From Actinomycetota bacterium (lineage in GTDB: Bacteria; Actinomycetota; Actinomycetes; Mycobacteriales; Pseudonocardiaceae), in assembly GCA_021324675.1 (NCBI GenBank), contig JAJPIR010000154.1, positions 1-35,018 on the forward strand: a stretch of DNA of 35,018 nucleotides. The letters are read 5' to 3'. Both the position numbers and the translations under genes were made by a program. This document shows, piece after piece, positions 25,778 through 32,946 of this stretch. Numbering within the stretch: position 1 is the first letter of the stretch; every line of letters begins with the position of its first letter. The notes under the pieces are model-generated. The model ran no database searches, was not told where the DNA came from, and worked only from the letters and a program-made list of their open reading frames with translations.

Positions 25778-26221
25778 ATGACGCTCATTTCGAGCGGTGT
25801 GAGTAAACGGCCTGTCAATCGGTACGACGAACTGTCGAGCCATCGTCGTTCCAGGTGGACACCGCGCTGGTTGCAGCGCCGACGGGAAGCTGATGACCTG
25901 GCGAGGTGGGCTACCGAGGTAATGTGGCAGTGGAATGACACGATGGACAATACTAACTTGGCGCATCACACCGTTACCGCTAGCAGGCTGCCCATTATGG
26001 TGGCACCGCAGGTGGAATCGGTGGATCCCGGGCCACCGGTGACGTTACTGGTCCGCATGTTGCCCGGGCAGGTTATCGATGATTTTGCGGCTGAAGCCCA
26101 CCGCATTGCGGCGGGTATGGACGTACCCGCGGTCCGGGTCGACTCGTGCGGTCACGGGTTTATCGAAGTGATATTGCTCGCTAACGAGCCAGTGAGGGCA
26201 GCCATGCCCGTGCCGGCATAA
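25778..26221 (+). CDS. stand-alone conjugative-FtsK N-domain-like protein
   Basis: A 147-residue protein. After a basic N-terminus (residues 1-40, Arg-rich) it shows a helix with WATEVMWQWNDTM, then TVTASRLPIMVAPQVESVDPGPP, a strand LLVRMLPGQVIDDFAAEA, a helix ending in AAGMDVP, and the VRVDSCGHGFIEVILL strands. This order (WQW helix, P-x-V strand, GPP, LPGQ-x-x-DF, then LL-x-x-x-P) is that of the segment preceding the ATPase in actinomycete conjugative FtsK/TraB proteins. No Walker motifs follow; the gene ends at 26221. GAGGAGG precedes the ATG at 25778. It shares the module with 15497-16114. Confidence 0.75.
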   Translation: MTLISSGVSKRPVNRYDELSSHRRSRWTPRWLQRRREADDLARWATEVMWQWNDTMDNTNLAHHTVTASRLPIMVAPQVESVDPGPPVTLLVRMLPGQVIDDFAAEAHRIAAGMDVPAVRVDSCGHGFIEVILLANEPVRAAMPVPA

Positions 26222-26551
26222 CCAACCGGCGCCCTCAATAGGCAGGCGTTGCGCGCCATAGACCTCTGATGGCAAGACGGGTCGCCTTTGACGCCCATTC
26301 CAGCTACCCGGCCGGACGACACTCCTACCCCACCGCAACGTCCGGATCGGGAACCGCCCGGCCAGGCGGCTGCCCCCCCTCCCACCACCGTCTGGCCGGG
26401 CCCGAATTCCGCCGAGTGGCTTTGATGGCGGGGCAGGGCCGCTCGGGTTCGTTAGCGGCCCTGGGAGGTTAGCGCGAGTCGGCGGCCACCCGCCGCGTCG
26501 CAAAAGACAAGGTTGCGCGCGCTGCGCAGGCGGGTGGCCACGCGAGGCTGG
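26222..26551. other. convergent intergenic region
   Basis: About 330 bases between the ends of two convergent genes. The only structure I see is the strong hairpin at 26434-26463. Confidence 0.5.
26434..26463. terminator. bidirectional terminator candidate
   Basis: CAGGGCCGCT (26434-26443) and AGCGGCCCTG (26454-26463) are exact inverted copies with a ten-base loop, between convergent genes. No T-tract is visible. Confidence 0.6.
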
Positions 26552-26782
26552 TCACCCAGCAAGCCGCTGGCGGAGCAATTCCTTGCCCTTTTCCGCGCCC
26601 TTGCGGCTTTCGGCCTGCGCCTTCCTGAACAGCTCGGCCAACTCGGAGTCGCCCTCGCGTTCGGCGTCTTGGATGTAGGTCTCCATGCGCAACTGGTTGC
26701 TCAGGCACGCCTCGGTGAACCAGATCAGATTGTAGTCCTTGTCCTTGGTGCCGGTCACCTGACCGGTTTCGGTGCTGGACAC
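26552..26782 (-). CDS. small conserved charged protein
   Basis: A 76-residue, highly charged, probably all-helical protein: after a polar start it reads YNLIWFTEACLSN, then METYIQDAEREGDSELAELF, then a Lys/Glu/Arg-rich C-terminal helix. I recall similar small proteins in other actinobacteria, annotated as hypothetical; no activity is known. The length and helix pattern suggest a helical bundle or a partner of a larger protein. The GTG at 26782 has GGGAGGG about nine bases upstream. A GGGTAA on the minus strand at 26828-26823 could be a -10 of the sigma-B/F type, but no matching -35 is visible. Confidence 0.75.
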   Translation of the reverse strand: MSSTETGQVTGTKDKDYNLIWFTEACLSNQLRMETYIQDAEREGDSELAELFRKAQAESRKGAEKGKELLRQRLAG

Positions 26783-27128
26783 GGTTCATCCCTCCCTACG
26801 GCATTGGCGGTGGGAAGGTGGCTTACCCCGCAACCAGCCGCAGTAGTCATGGTGGGGGCATTGGTCTCGCCGGCAGGGCCCGGGTGGCAGATCCCTAGCG
26901 CTGCGCGCCGGGTGTGAAGTAGGTGACATTGTGGATCGGTTTGTGCAGTTGTCGCTGCGCGGCGCAGTACCGTCGTCACAGTGAGTATTGTCGGCAGCAG
27001 CAGCGATCATGAGCTCGTCATGGTGTGCAGGTAGGGGTGTCGCCCCTGCCAGATACATGTTTGGATCGTGGGATAAGCGGGTAATGAGGTAGATCTGGCC
27101 AACGCGAACGGGCTGGAGTTGTGAAGAA
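26783..27128. other. divergent intergenic region
   Basis: About 345 bases between two divergent genes without coding signs. It holds a short AGGGG/CCCCT stem at 27033-27047 and the promoter candidate at 27059-27084. Confidence 0.5.
27059..27084 (+). promoter_or_regulatory. candidate sigma-B/F-type promoter of a STAS gene
   Basis: GTTTG at 27059 and GGGTAA at 27079, with 16 bases between GTTT and GGGTAA, fit the sigma-B/F pattern with one mismatch at the last -10 base. The GTG start at 27129 lies about 45 bases downstream. Confidence 0.5.
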
Positions 27129-27473
27129 GTGTTCAGTGTCCGGGCGGACCGGCTACCTGGGGATCAGGTAGTTGTTGTCGTGGCTGGTGAAATCGATTCC
27201 GACACGGCGCCGAAACTGAGCGCGAGCCTGCATCGCGAGCTTGAGCACACGCCGCCTGCACTTGTTCTTGACCTGACTGCGGTGAGCTTTCTGGGAGTGG
27301 CTGGGTTACACGTGCTCGACTGTGCTCTGGCCCGGGCGGAGACCCTCTCGGTGTCCGTCAACCTCATCAGCCAGGACAACTCCGCCGTTCAGTCGGCACT
27401 GCGTGCGGCAGCCAAGACGGGGGTATTCCCGGCCCTTCGCGCCGTGGAGATGGCCAGTACGCCATCAAGTTAA
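27129..27473 (+). CDS. STAS-domain anti-anti-sigma-like protein lacking the phospho-Ser
   Basis: A 114-residue single STAS domain. It shows the VVVVAGEIDSDTAPKLSASL strand-helix start and ALVLDLTAVSFLGVAGLHVLD. In SpoIIAA/RsbV the residue just before this Gly-Leu is the phosphorylated Ser (DSSGL); here the loop reads LGVAGL, with no Ser or Thr. The protein may thus not be switchable by an RsbW-type kinase, or may act constitutively. The GTG at 27129 has GGAG about ten bases upstream. It follows a sigma-B/F-like promoter and precedes another STAS gene by about 265 bases. Confidence 0.85.
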   Translation: MFSVRADRLPGDQVVVVVAGEIDSDTAPKLSASLHRELEHTPPALVLDLTAVSFLGVAGLHVLDCALARAETLSVSVNLISQDNSAVQSALRAAAKTGVFPALRAVEMASTPSS

Positions 27474-27738
27474 CGCAGCCGGGTAGTGAGCGTTAGCGCC
27501 CCGTAGTCGGTCTTATGACTTGCAGTGGCCGCGGTGGTAGCGACGCGGCTGTCTCTTCTCCTAGAAAACCAATCGAAAGCAAATATTTGGGCAACACCAA
27601 TTTGCGCTTGCGGGTTCCGGGGCTTTGACGTGCTACGACGGCAGCGACCTGAGTCTACTGTATGTGTTGTTGCGCGCCCTGTCAGTAACGCTCGCCGCTC
27701 CACGGGTGATCTAGAATGATTGGCTATATCGTACAGTT

Positions 27739-28101
27739 GTGAGTAGCCATTTCCCGGTCCCGCTCGTTGCTCTCCAAGTCGCCGATCATGGTCCCGATGC
27801 GCGGGTCGTCACCGTGACCGGTGAGGTGGATGCGCTGACTGCCCCGACACTCGCTGCCTGTATATCAGCGCAACTTGCTATTGCGAGGGTAGTTGTCGTA
27901 GATCTCAATGGATTGAAATTCCTGTCGTCTGCAGGGTTGCGAGTGTTATTCGAAGCCAACGAACTCGCTATCGACCGGGACTGTCGATTGTGGTTTGTAT
28001 GCAACTGCCCGGTCGCCAACCTGGCGCTGGAAACAACAGGATTGCGTCAACATTTATCTTTCGCCGATGACGTGGCGAGCGCTTTGGGTAACGGACTTTG
28101 A
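27739..28101 (+). CDS. STAS-domain anti-anti-sigma-like protein
   Basis: A 120-residue STAS domain with VVTVTGEVDALTAPTLA and VVVDLNGLKFLSSAGLRVLF, which keeps two Ser in the switch loop. It is similar in layout to the STAS protein at 27129-27473, and the two may be a duplicated pair that has diverged at the phosphorylation site. The GTG at 27739 is the likely start. No sigma-B/F-like promoter is obvious immediately upstream. The gene converges on the SMP-30 gene with 23 bases between. Confidence 0.87.
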   Translation: MSSHFPVPLVALQVADHGPDARVVTVTGEVDALTAPTLAACISAQLAIARVVVVDLNGLKFLSSAGLRVLFEANELAIDRDCRLWFVCNCPVANLALETTGLRQHLSFADDVASALGNGL

Positions 28102-28124
28102 TCCGGTCTGCCAGCGCTTCCGGA

Positions 28125-29087
28125 CTACGGGCGTCCGGGAATCCGCAACGCTACGCGGTAGAGCGAGGTTTTGGCCGTGATATACAGCGTCTTGCGGTCG
28201 GCGCCACCGAACGCGCAGTTGGTGGGAACCTCGGGTACGGGGATGGTGCCCCACGGCGTGCCGTTCGGCCGGTACACCTTGATCCCGCTGTCGGTGGCGA
28301 CATACACGTTCCCGGCATCGTCGACCGCCATCCCGTCACCCCCGCCGCCGGTAGACGGCACGAAGGTTGTCGATGCACCCAGTGAACCGTCCGGCCGCAC
28401 GGGGAACTTGCGCACCAGACCGTCCTCGGTGTCGTCCACGTAGAGCGTCTTCTCATCCGGGGACAGCGCCACGCCGTTGGGGCGGTTGAACTCGGTCGAC
28501 TCCAGGTGCAGCGTGCCCCCTGGATCGACCCGGAACACGCCCTGGAAGTCAAGCTCGCGCGGTTGCCCGGGAGGCAGGCCGTAAGGCGGGTCGGTGAAGT
28601 AGATGGTCCCGTCGCTGCGGGTGATGTTGTCATTAGGAGAGTTCAGGCGCTTTCCCTGCCAGCGGTCGGCCACCGTCACGACGGTTCCCTCGATCAGCGT
28701 GCGCGACACCCGTCGGTTGTCGCCCTCACTGGCGACGAGCCGGCCCTGCGGGTCAAGCCCCAGCCCGTTGCTTTTGCCGGTCGGCCTCCGGAAGACAGTG
28801 ATGGTGGAGGGAGGCTGGAGCTGGTTGATCGTGTCGGCGGGGACATCGGAGAACAGCAGTACGCCGCGCGCCGCGAGCCACACCGGACCCTCGGTGAACG
28901 TGAACCCGCCAGCGACCTTGTCCACGCCACCCCGCCCGACCAGCGGACTGATCCCGGCATCGGCAGCCTGGCTTGCCTGGTCCGGCTGCTGGCCCAGCCC
29001 CGTGCAGGCGGTACCCCAGGCTGCTGCCGCAACAACGAGGCCAGCTAACGCGGCGCGGACACCGCGCGCTGGGATCCGCATGCTCAT
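28125..29087 (-). CDS. exported SMP-30/gluconolactonase-family protein
   Basis: A 320-residue SMP-30 (gluconolactonase/regucalcin-like) six-bladed propeller. An N-terminal hydrophobic segment (about residues 10-27) ends in a GTAC site that only loosely resembles a lipobox. Metal-ligand regions are visible: Glu in FTFTEGPVW, Asn in LNSPNDNI, Asn in FNRPNGVALSPDEKTLYVDD and the Asp in GGGDGMAVDDAGN. Such enzymes hydrolyse sugar lactones. The ATG at 29087 overlaps the stop of the upstream flavin oxidase as ATGA, so the two are translationally coupled; the far longer open frame upstream is the oxidase's antiphase and is not used. Confidence 0.85.
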   Translation of the reverse strand: MSMRIPARGVRAALAGLVVAAAAWGTACTGLGQQPDQASQAADAGISPLVGRGGVDKVAGGFTFTEGPVWLAARGVLLFSDVPADTINQLQPPSTITVFRRPTGKSNGLGLDPQGRLVASEGDNRRVSRTLIEGTVVTVADRWQGKRLNSPNDNITRSDGTIYFTDPPYGLPPGQPRELDFQGVFRVDPGGTLHLESTEFNRPNGVALSPDEKTLYVDDTEDGLVRKFPVRPDGSLGASTTFVPSTGGGGDGMAVDDAGNVYVATDSGIKVYRPNGTPWGTIPVPEVPTNCAFGGADRKTLYITAKTSLYRVALRIPGRP

Positions 29088-30547
29088 GCATTGATGATGG
29101 CTTGCGGGAAGCTGAACAGCCGGTCGGGGTCGTAACGCTGCGCGACCTGGCGTAGCCGGGGGTGATTGCCGCCGTAGTAAGCCTGTGCCCAGTTCGGCAT
29201 GCCGGCGTCGATGTAATTGACGTACCCACCGCCGCCGAGCATGCCGGTCAACTGGTCGCGCATGCTCGCCACCGATCTGGTTGCCGCGGCCCGCTGCGCC
29301 GGCGACGTGCGGACATAGATCTGCATGATGCCCAGTGCCGCCCGGTGCGGGAACGCCGTGTCGGCCGGCCTCATCACGCCGATCGCGCCGCCCAGCCCGT
29401 CGATGATGACGTACACCATGCGGTGGTCGAACACCGACACGATCTGTGCTGGATCGGCGGTGGGTGCCGGCAGCAGCCGTGATGACGCCACGAACGCTTC
29501 CCGCTTCCAGGAGGTACCCCTGGCCTGGTCGCGGCATTCGGCAGCTGACATGGTTGAGCAGCCCGCGAAGTAACGCATCGCGTCCAGGTAGCCGTACTCG
29601 GTCACGGTGCGAGCTGCCGGCTGGCTACCGATCTGGCGGATCAGCTCAGCGAGCAACGGATTCACCACGCTCGCTGATCCGACACAGCAGCCGATGACCG
29701 CGCAGCTCGACGGGCTGCCGCCGCTGATGTGGCAGTTCGCTGACAGCTCGTCGGGCATGCTGATCAGCCACCGTTGCCAGTAGCCGAGGACGTCGGCCAC
29801 CGAGCCTGGCGGGAAATCCAACCGGAACGCGGTGAGCTGCGGTGCCGCCACGGTGTTGAAGGTGAATGACGTGACGATGCCGAAGTTGCCGCCACCCCCG
29901 CCGCGCAACGCCCAGAACAGGTCCGGATGCTCCGACGCGGACACCGTGCGAGCCACGCCGTCCGCGGTGACCACCCGAGCCGACACGAGCCGATCGCACA
30001 TCAGCCCGTACTTGCGGGACAGCACACCGATCCCGCCGCCGAGCGTGAAGCCCGCAATGCCGACCGACGGGCAGGAGCCGGCGGGTAAGCACCGCCCCGC
30101 GCTGGCAAGCGCGGTGTAGACGTCAATCAGCCGCGCACCGGCACCGATCTCCGCGGTGCCCTCGGCATTGATGTGCACGCCAGACAGCCCGGTCAGGTCG
30201 ACCACCAGGCCGTGCTCAGGGGTCGAGTAGCCGGCGTAGCTGTGCCCGCCACTGCGGGCCGCGATCGGCACCTTCGCCGCTGCGGCGGCCGACACGCACG
30301 CCTGGACGTCCTCGACACGCCGGCACAGCGCGATAGCCGCCGGCGCCCGGTCGTCGAACAGCGGGTTGAACGACCGGCGTGCCAGCTGGTAACCGGGCTG
30401 ATCCGGGGTGATTAACGGACCGGAGAGCTTGCCGGCCAGCCCAGGAAGCGGGGGTGGCCTGAATGGCGCCTCACCGCAGCCAGCCAGCGCAGCTGCTGCC
30501 GCTCCCAGGGCAGTGGCGTGCACGAACGCCCGCCGGTTGATCGGCAC
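29084..30547 (-). CDS. Tat-exported BBE-type FAD oxidase lipoprotein
   Basis: A 487-residue FAD-linked oxidase of the berberine-bridge family. The N-terminus has a twin-arginine motif (NRRAFVH) and a lipobox LAGC at Cys24, so it should be folded before export and then anchored. The FAD_binding_4 domain shows RSGGHSYAGYST, whose His is the usual covalent attachment, and LPAGSCPSVGIAGFTLGGGIG, whose Cys fits the second covalent link seen in bicovalent oxidases such as gluco-oligosaccharide oxidase. The C-terminal BBE segment contains YYGGNHPRLRQVAQRYDP, typical of the family. The GTG at 30547 is chosen because it begins the Tat signal. It is coupled to the SMP-30 lactonase by an ATGA overlap. 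Confidence 0.9.
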   Translation of the reverse strand: MPINRRAFVHATALGAAAAALAGCGEAPFRPPPLPGLAGKLSGPLITPDQPGYQLARRSFNPLFDDRAPAAIALCRRVEDVQACVSAAAAAKVPIAARSGGHSYAGYSTPEHGLVVDLTGLSGVHINAEGTAEIGAGARLIDVYTALASAGRCLPAGSCPSVGIAGFTLGGGIGVLSRKYGLMCDRLVSARVVTADGVARTVSASEHPDLFWALRGGGGGNFGIVTSFTFNTVAAPQLTAFRLDFPPGSVADVLGYWQRWLISMPDELSANCHISGGSPSSCAVIGCCVGSASVVNPLLAELIRQIGSQPAARTVTEYGYLDAMRYFAGCSTMSAAECRDQARGTSWKREAFVASSRLLPAPTADPAQIVSVFDHRMVYVIIDGLGGAIGVMRPADTAFPHRAALGIMQIYVRTSPAQRAAATRSVASMRDQLTGMLGGGGYVNYIDAGMPNWAQAYYGGNHPRLRQVAQRYDPDRLFSFPQAIINA

Positions 30548-30589
30548 GGTGCGGCAACCTACCAGCGCACCCGCGCCTTCGAGTTCCTT

Positions 30590-30615
30590 CCCGCGTTCTG
30601 CATCCAGAACGCGGG
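30590..30615. repeat. perfect palindrome related to the doxX palindrome
   Basis: CCCGCGTTCTG (30590-30600) and CAGAACGCGGG (30605-30615) are exact inverted copies around CATC. The central TCTGCATCCAGA is identical to the core of each arm of the palindrome at 13300-13365. It lies between the divergent oxidase and SGNH genes. Confidence 0.7.
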
Positions 30616-30783
30616 TTGGGAGGGCCGAGGTCGGGGGGAACTTGGCGACGCGCCGGGCAATGATCACTGGCTGTTGCGCTCGCGGCCTTATCCTTCCCGC
30701 GCGAAATGCCTGCCAGCCGTCCATCTCGCAGGCAACTCGCCCGACGAGGTGGCCGGTCAGGCCCCGGCACCGGGGAGGGTGTC

Positions 30784-31698
30784 ATGGCGCGAATCATGAG
30801 GTTGCCGCGCGCAGCCGAGTTGGGGCAGGTGACGACAATCCTGGCGGGGGTGGTCGGAGCGCTGGTGACAGCCGTTCCCACCGCCGCTGCGAGCACCGCG
30901 GCCGCCACCTACCCCGCTGCTGGCGGGGGGCGCGGGCAGGCGCCGCCGGTGGCGCGCATGGTCGATTACGTTTCCTTGGGCGATTCCTACTCTTCTGGCG
31001 TCGGAACCGGCATCTACGACCCGGCAAGCGGCAACTGCGCCCGCAGCCCGCTGTCCTACCCGCCGCTATGGGCGAGCGAGCACCACCCGGCCAGCTTCCG
31101 GTTCGTCGCCTGCTCCGGAGCCACCACCAGCGATGTGCGGGGTAGCCAGATCACCGCGCTGGATCCCAGTACCGACCTGGTGACGATCACTGTCGGCGGT
31201 AATGACGCCGGATTCGGGCCGGTCCTGCGGACCTGCACGGTCGCAGCCAGCGACCGCGTGTGCATCGCTGCTGTGGACGCAGCCGAATACTTCGCCCGTT
31301 CGGAGCTTCCCGGCCGCTTGTCCCGTACTTACGCCGCGATCCGGGCCGCCGCACCGAACGCCCGGGTGATCGTGCTGGGCTACCCGAGATTATTCGACCT
31401 GGCGCCCGGCTGCGCTGACCCGTTGGCGCCGAACCTGACCCGGAGAGCCAAGCTCAACGAAGGGGCTGATGTGATCGACGGCGTTATCTATAAGACCGTT
31501 GTCCAGCAGCCCGGGTTCGAATTCGTTGATGTCCGAAACCGGTTCGACGGTCATGGCGTGTGCTCGGCTGAGCCGTGGATCAACGGTCCGAGCACGCCTG
31601 CGGCCGTCGGCCCCTATCACCCAACCCAGCAGGGCTACCGCGACGGCTACCTGACCGCGCTGGACGCAACGTCTGCCGGCGATGTTGCGGCAGCATGA
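30784..31698 (+). CDS. secreted SGNH/GDSL hydrolase
   Basis: A 304-residue extracellular esterase or lipase of the SGNH family. A signal region precedes the catalytic domain: basic and hydrophobic (LGQVTTILAGVVGALVTAVP) with AAA-type cleavage. The SGNH blocks are visible: Ser in YVSLGDSYSSG, Gly in FVACSGATTSDV, Asn in ITVGGNDAGF, and His in YHPTQQGY. Several Cys pairs (GNCARS, FVACSG, CTVAASDRVC, GCADP, GVCSAE) fit the disulfide pattern of Streptomyces extracellular SGNH esterases. The ATG at 30784 has GGGAGGG seven bases upstream; the frame open from 30706 has no such site. It stands alone, divergent from the oxidase and convergent with the protease. Confidence 0.9.
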   Translation: MARIMRLPRAAELGQVTTILAGVVGALVTAVPTAAASTAAATYPAAGGGRGQAPPVARMVDYVSLGDSYSSGVGTGIYDPASGNCARSPLSYPPLWASEHHPASFRFVACSGATTSDVRGSQITALDPSTDLVTITVGGNDAGFGPVLRTCTVAASDRVCIAAVDAAEYFARSELPGRLSRTYAAIRAAAPNARVIVLGYPRLFDLAPGCADPLAPNLTRRAKLNEGADVIDGVIYKTVVQQPGFEFVDVRNRFDGHGVCSAEPWINGPSTPAAVGPYHPTQQGYRDGYLTALDATSAGDVAAA

Positions 31699-31836
31699 GC
31701 CGCTGCTGGTTCACGTGGCCGCAGACCGGTAACCCTGCCGCTGCCGGGCCCCGATCGAGCAGCGCCCAGATCTGATCAGCGACCAACTGCGGATCACTCA
31801 GTGTGCGGCTCCCTACCGGGGCCCGTCGCGTCGAGG

Positions 31837-32832
31837 TCAGGACGCGAGGACTAGGCGGGCGCTGGCATAGTCGACGGTGATGGTGCCGAACCGGTAGAGG
31901 ACGTCGGAGCCTAGCAACCCGGTCAGGCCCGGTATGGCCAGCGCGATGCTGTCCAGGTTCTGCGCGGGCAGATCGACTGCACCGACCTGCCAGGTGGCGA
32001 CGCGGACGGGCTGCATGGTGGTGGCGCAGGCCACCCCGGCCGCCCGTCGAGCCTTCCCGGCCGGGGGCAGCGAGAGCCGCTGCGCCACACTGCGATCCAC
32101 CACCGAACTCGACGAGCCAGTGTCCAGCACGAACTTCATCGGCCCCTGACCGCCGATAGTCACGGGTACCAGGGCCAGGGTTCCCGAGCCAGGATGGACG
32201 ATGGTCATCGGCACCAGCCGATTCCCCAGCGCCGCCAGCTCAGTACCCCCATGCTCACCGGCAGCCGCGGTCGGGGCGGTGGATTGCTCGGCCCCCGGCA
32301 GCATCAACCGCCCGGCTCGGTAGTCGAGCCTGAACTGGCCGAAACGGCTCCAGACGTCCGAACCGAGCAGGCCGGCGATACGGGGACTGCCAGGAGGAAG
32401 TCCCAGGGACAGTGACGCCAGCATCTGCGGCCGCAGCGGTAGCTGACCCACCGACCAGTCCGGCACCTGCACCTGGCCGGCTGCCGATGTGCATGCCACG
32501 CCGGTGGCCTGCGTTGCCGTCCCGGTCACGGGCAGGCGCAGGCGGTCGGCCACGCTGCGGTCAACCAGCGACTGGGCTGCGCCAGTGTCCAGGATGAACG
32601 GGTAAGGCCCTTGCCTGGCCAGGCATACCGGTACCAAGACGAGCGTGGCGGTGCTCGTGTGCACGACGTGTGGCGGGACCGTCTGGGTGCTGGTGCCGGT
32701 GTTGCGCTGGGTGCAGGAGATGTCGAAGGTCTCTGGCCGCTGGAGGGAAACGCTGGAGATGGCGCAGCTGGCCAGCGCGACCAGGAGCAGCAATAGCGGC
32801 GCCCACCGGTGAGCGCGGCGCTTCCTGACCAC
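31837..32832 (-). CDS. lipoprotein with two tandem retropepsin-like aspartic protease domains
   Basis: A 331-residue predicted lipoprotein (lipobox LASC, Cys23). It consists of two homologous units. Unit 1 (about 60-180) has ILDTGAAQSLVDRSVADRL with DTG at 82-84, GVAC at 111-114 and GLLGSDVWSRFGQFRLDYR. Unit 2 (about 205-331) has VLDTGSSSSVVDRSVAQRL with DTG at 237-239, GVAC at 266-269 and GLLGSDVLYRFGTITVDYA. Retropepsin-like single-domain proteases normally dimerise to put two DTG Asp residues together; here both halves lie on one chain, as in pepsins but with bacterial-style units. It should act outside the membrane. The first codon is GTG or ATG at 32832; the gene stands alone. Confidence 0.85.
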   Translation of the reverse strand: MVRKRRAHRWAPLLLLLVALASCAISSVSLQRPETFDISCTQRNTGTSTQTVPPHVVHTSTATLVLVPVCLARQGPYPFILDTGAAQSLVDRSVADRLRLPVTGTATQATGVACTSAAGQVQVPDWSVGQLPLRPQMLASLSLGLPPGSPRIAGLLGSDVWSRFGQFRLDYRAGRLMLPGAEQSTAPTAAAGEHGGTELAALGNRLVPMTIVHPGSGTLALVPVTIGGQGPMKFVLDTGSSSSVVDRSVAQRLSLPPAGKARRAAGVACATTMQPVRVATWQVGAVDLPAQNLDSIALAIPGLTGLLGSDVLYRFGTITVDYASARLVLAS

Positions 32833-32946
32833 CGTCCGGCCGCCCTATCGTCGTCAGTGCCCGCACCGGGCAGCAGTACGTACCCGGACTGCGCATGCGG
32901 CAAACGGGGTAACCCGCTGCCAAGCGCAGCTGTAAGGGAGAATTGT

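Noticed and set aside
29088-29537. Open frame that would extend the SMP-30 protein upstream by 150 residues
   Set aside because: It overlaps the coding sequence of the flavin oxidase; the signal-peptide start at 29087 and the ATGA overlap are clearly better.
31694-31841. Minus-strand reading resembling a TetR C-terminal fragment (contains LSDPQLVADQIWALLD)
   Set aside because: The phrase looks like a TetR ligand-domain helix, but it runs into the antisense of the SGNH gene and overlaps the protease end, with no start and no HTH. Too short to support as a pseudogene.
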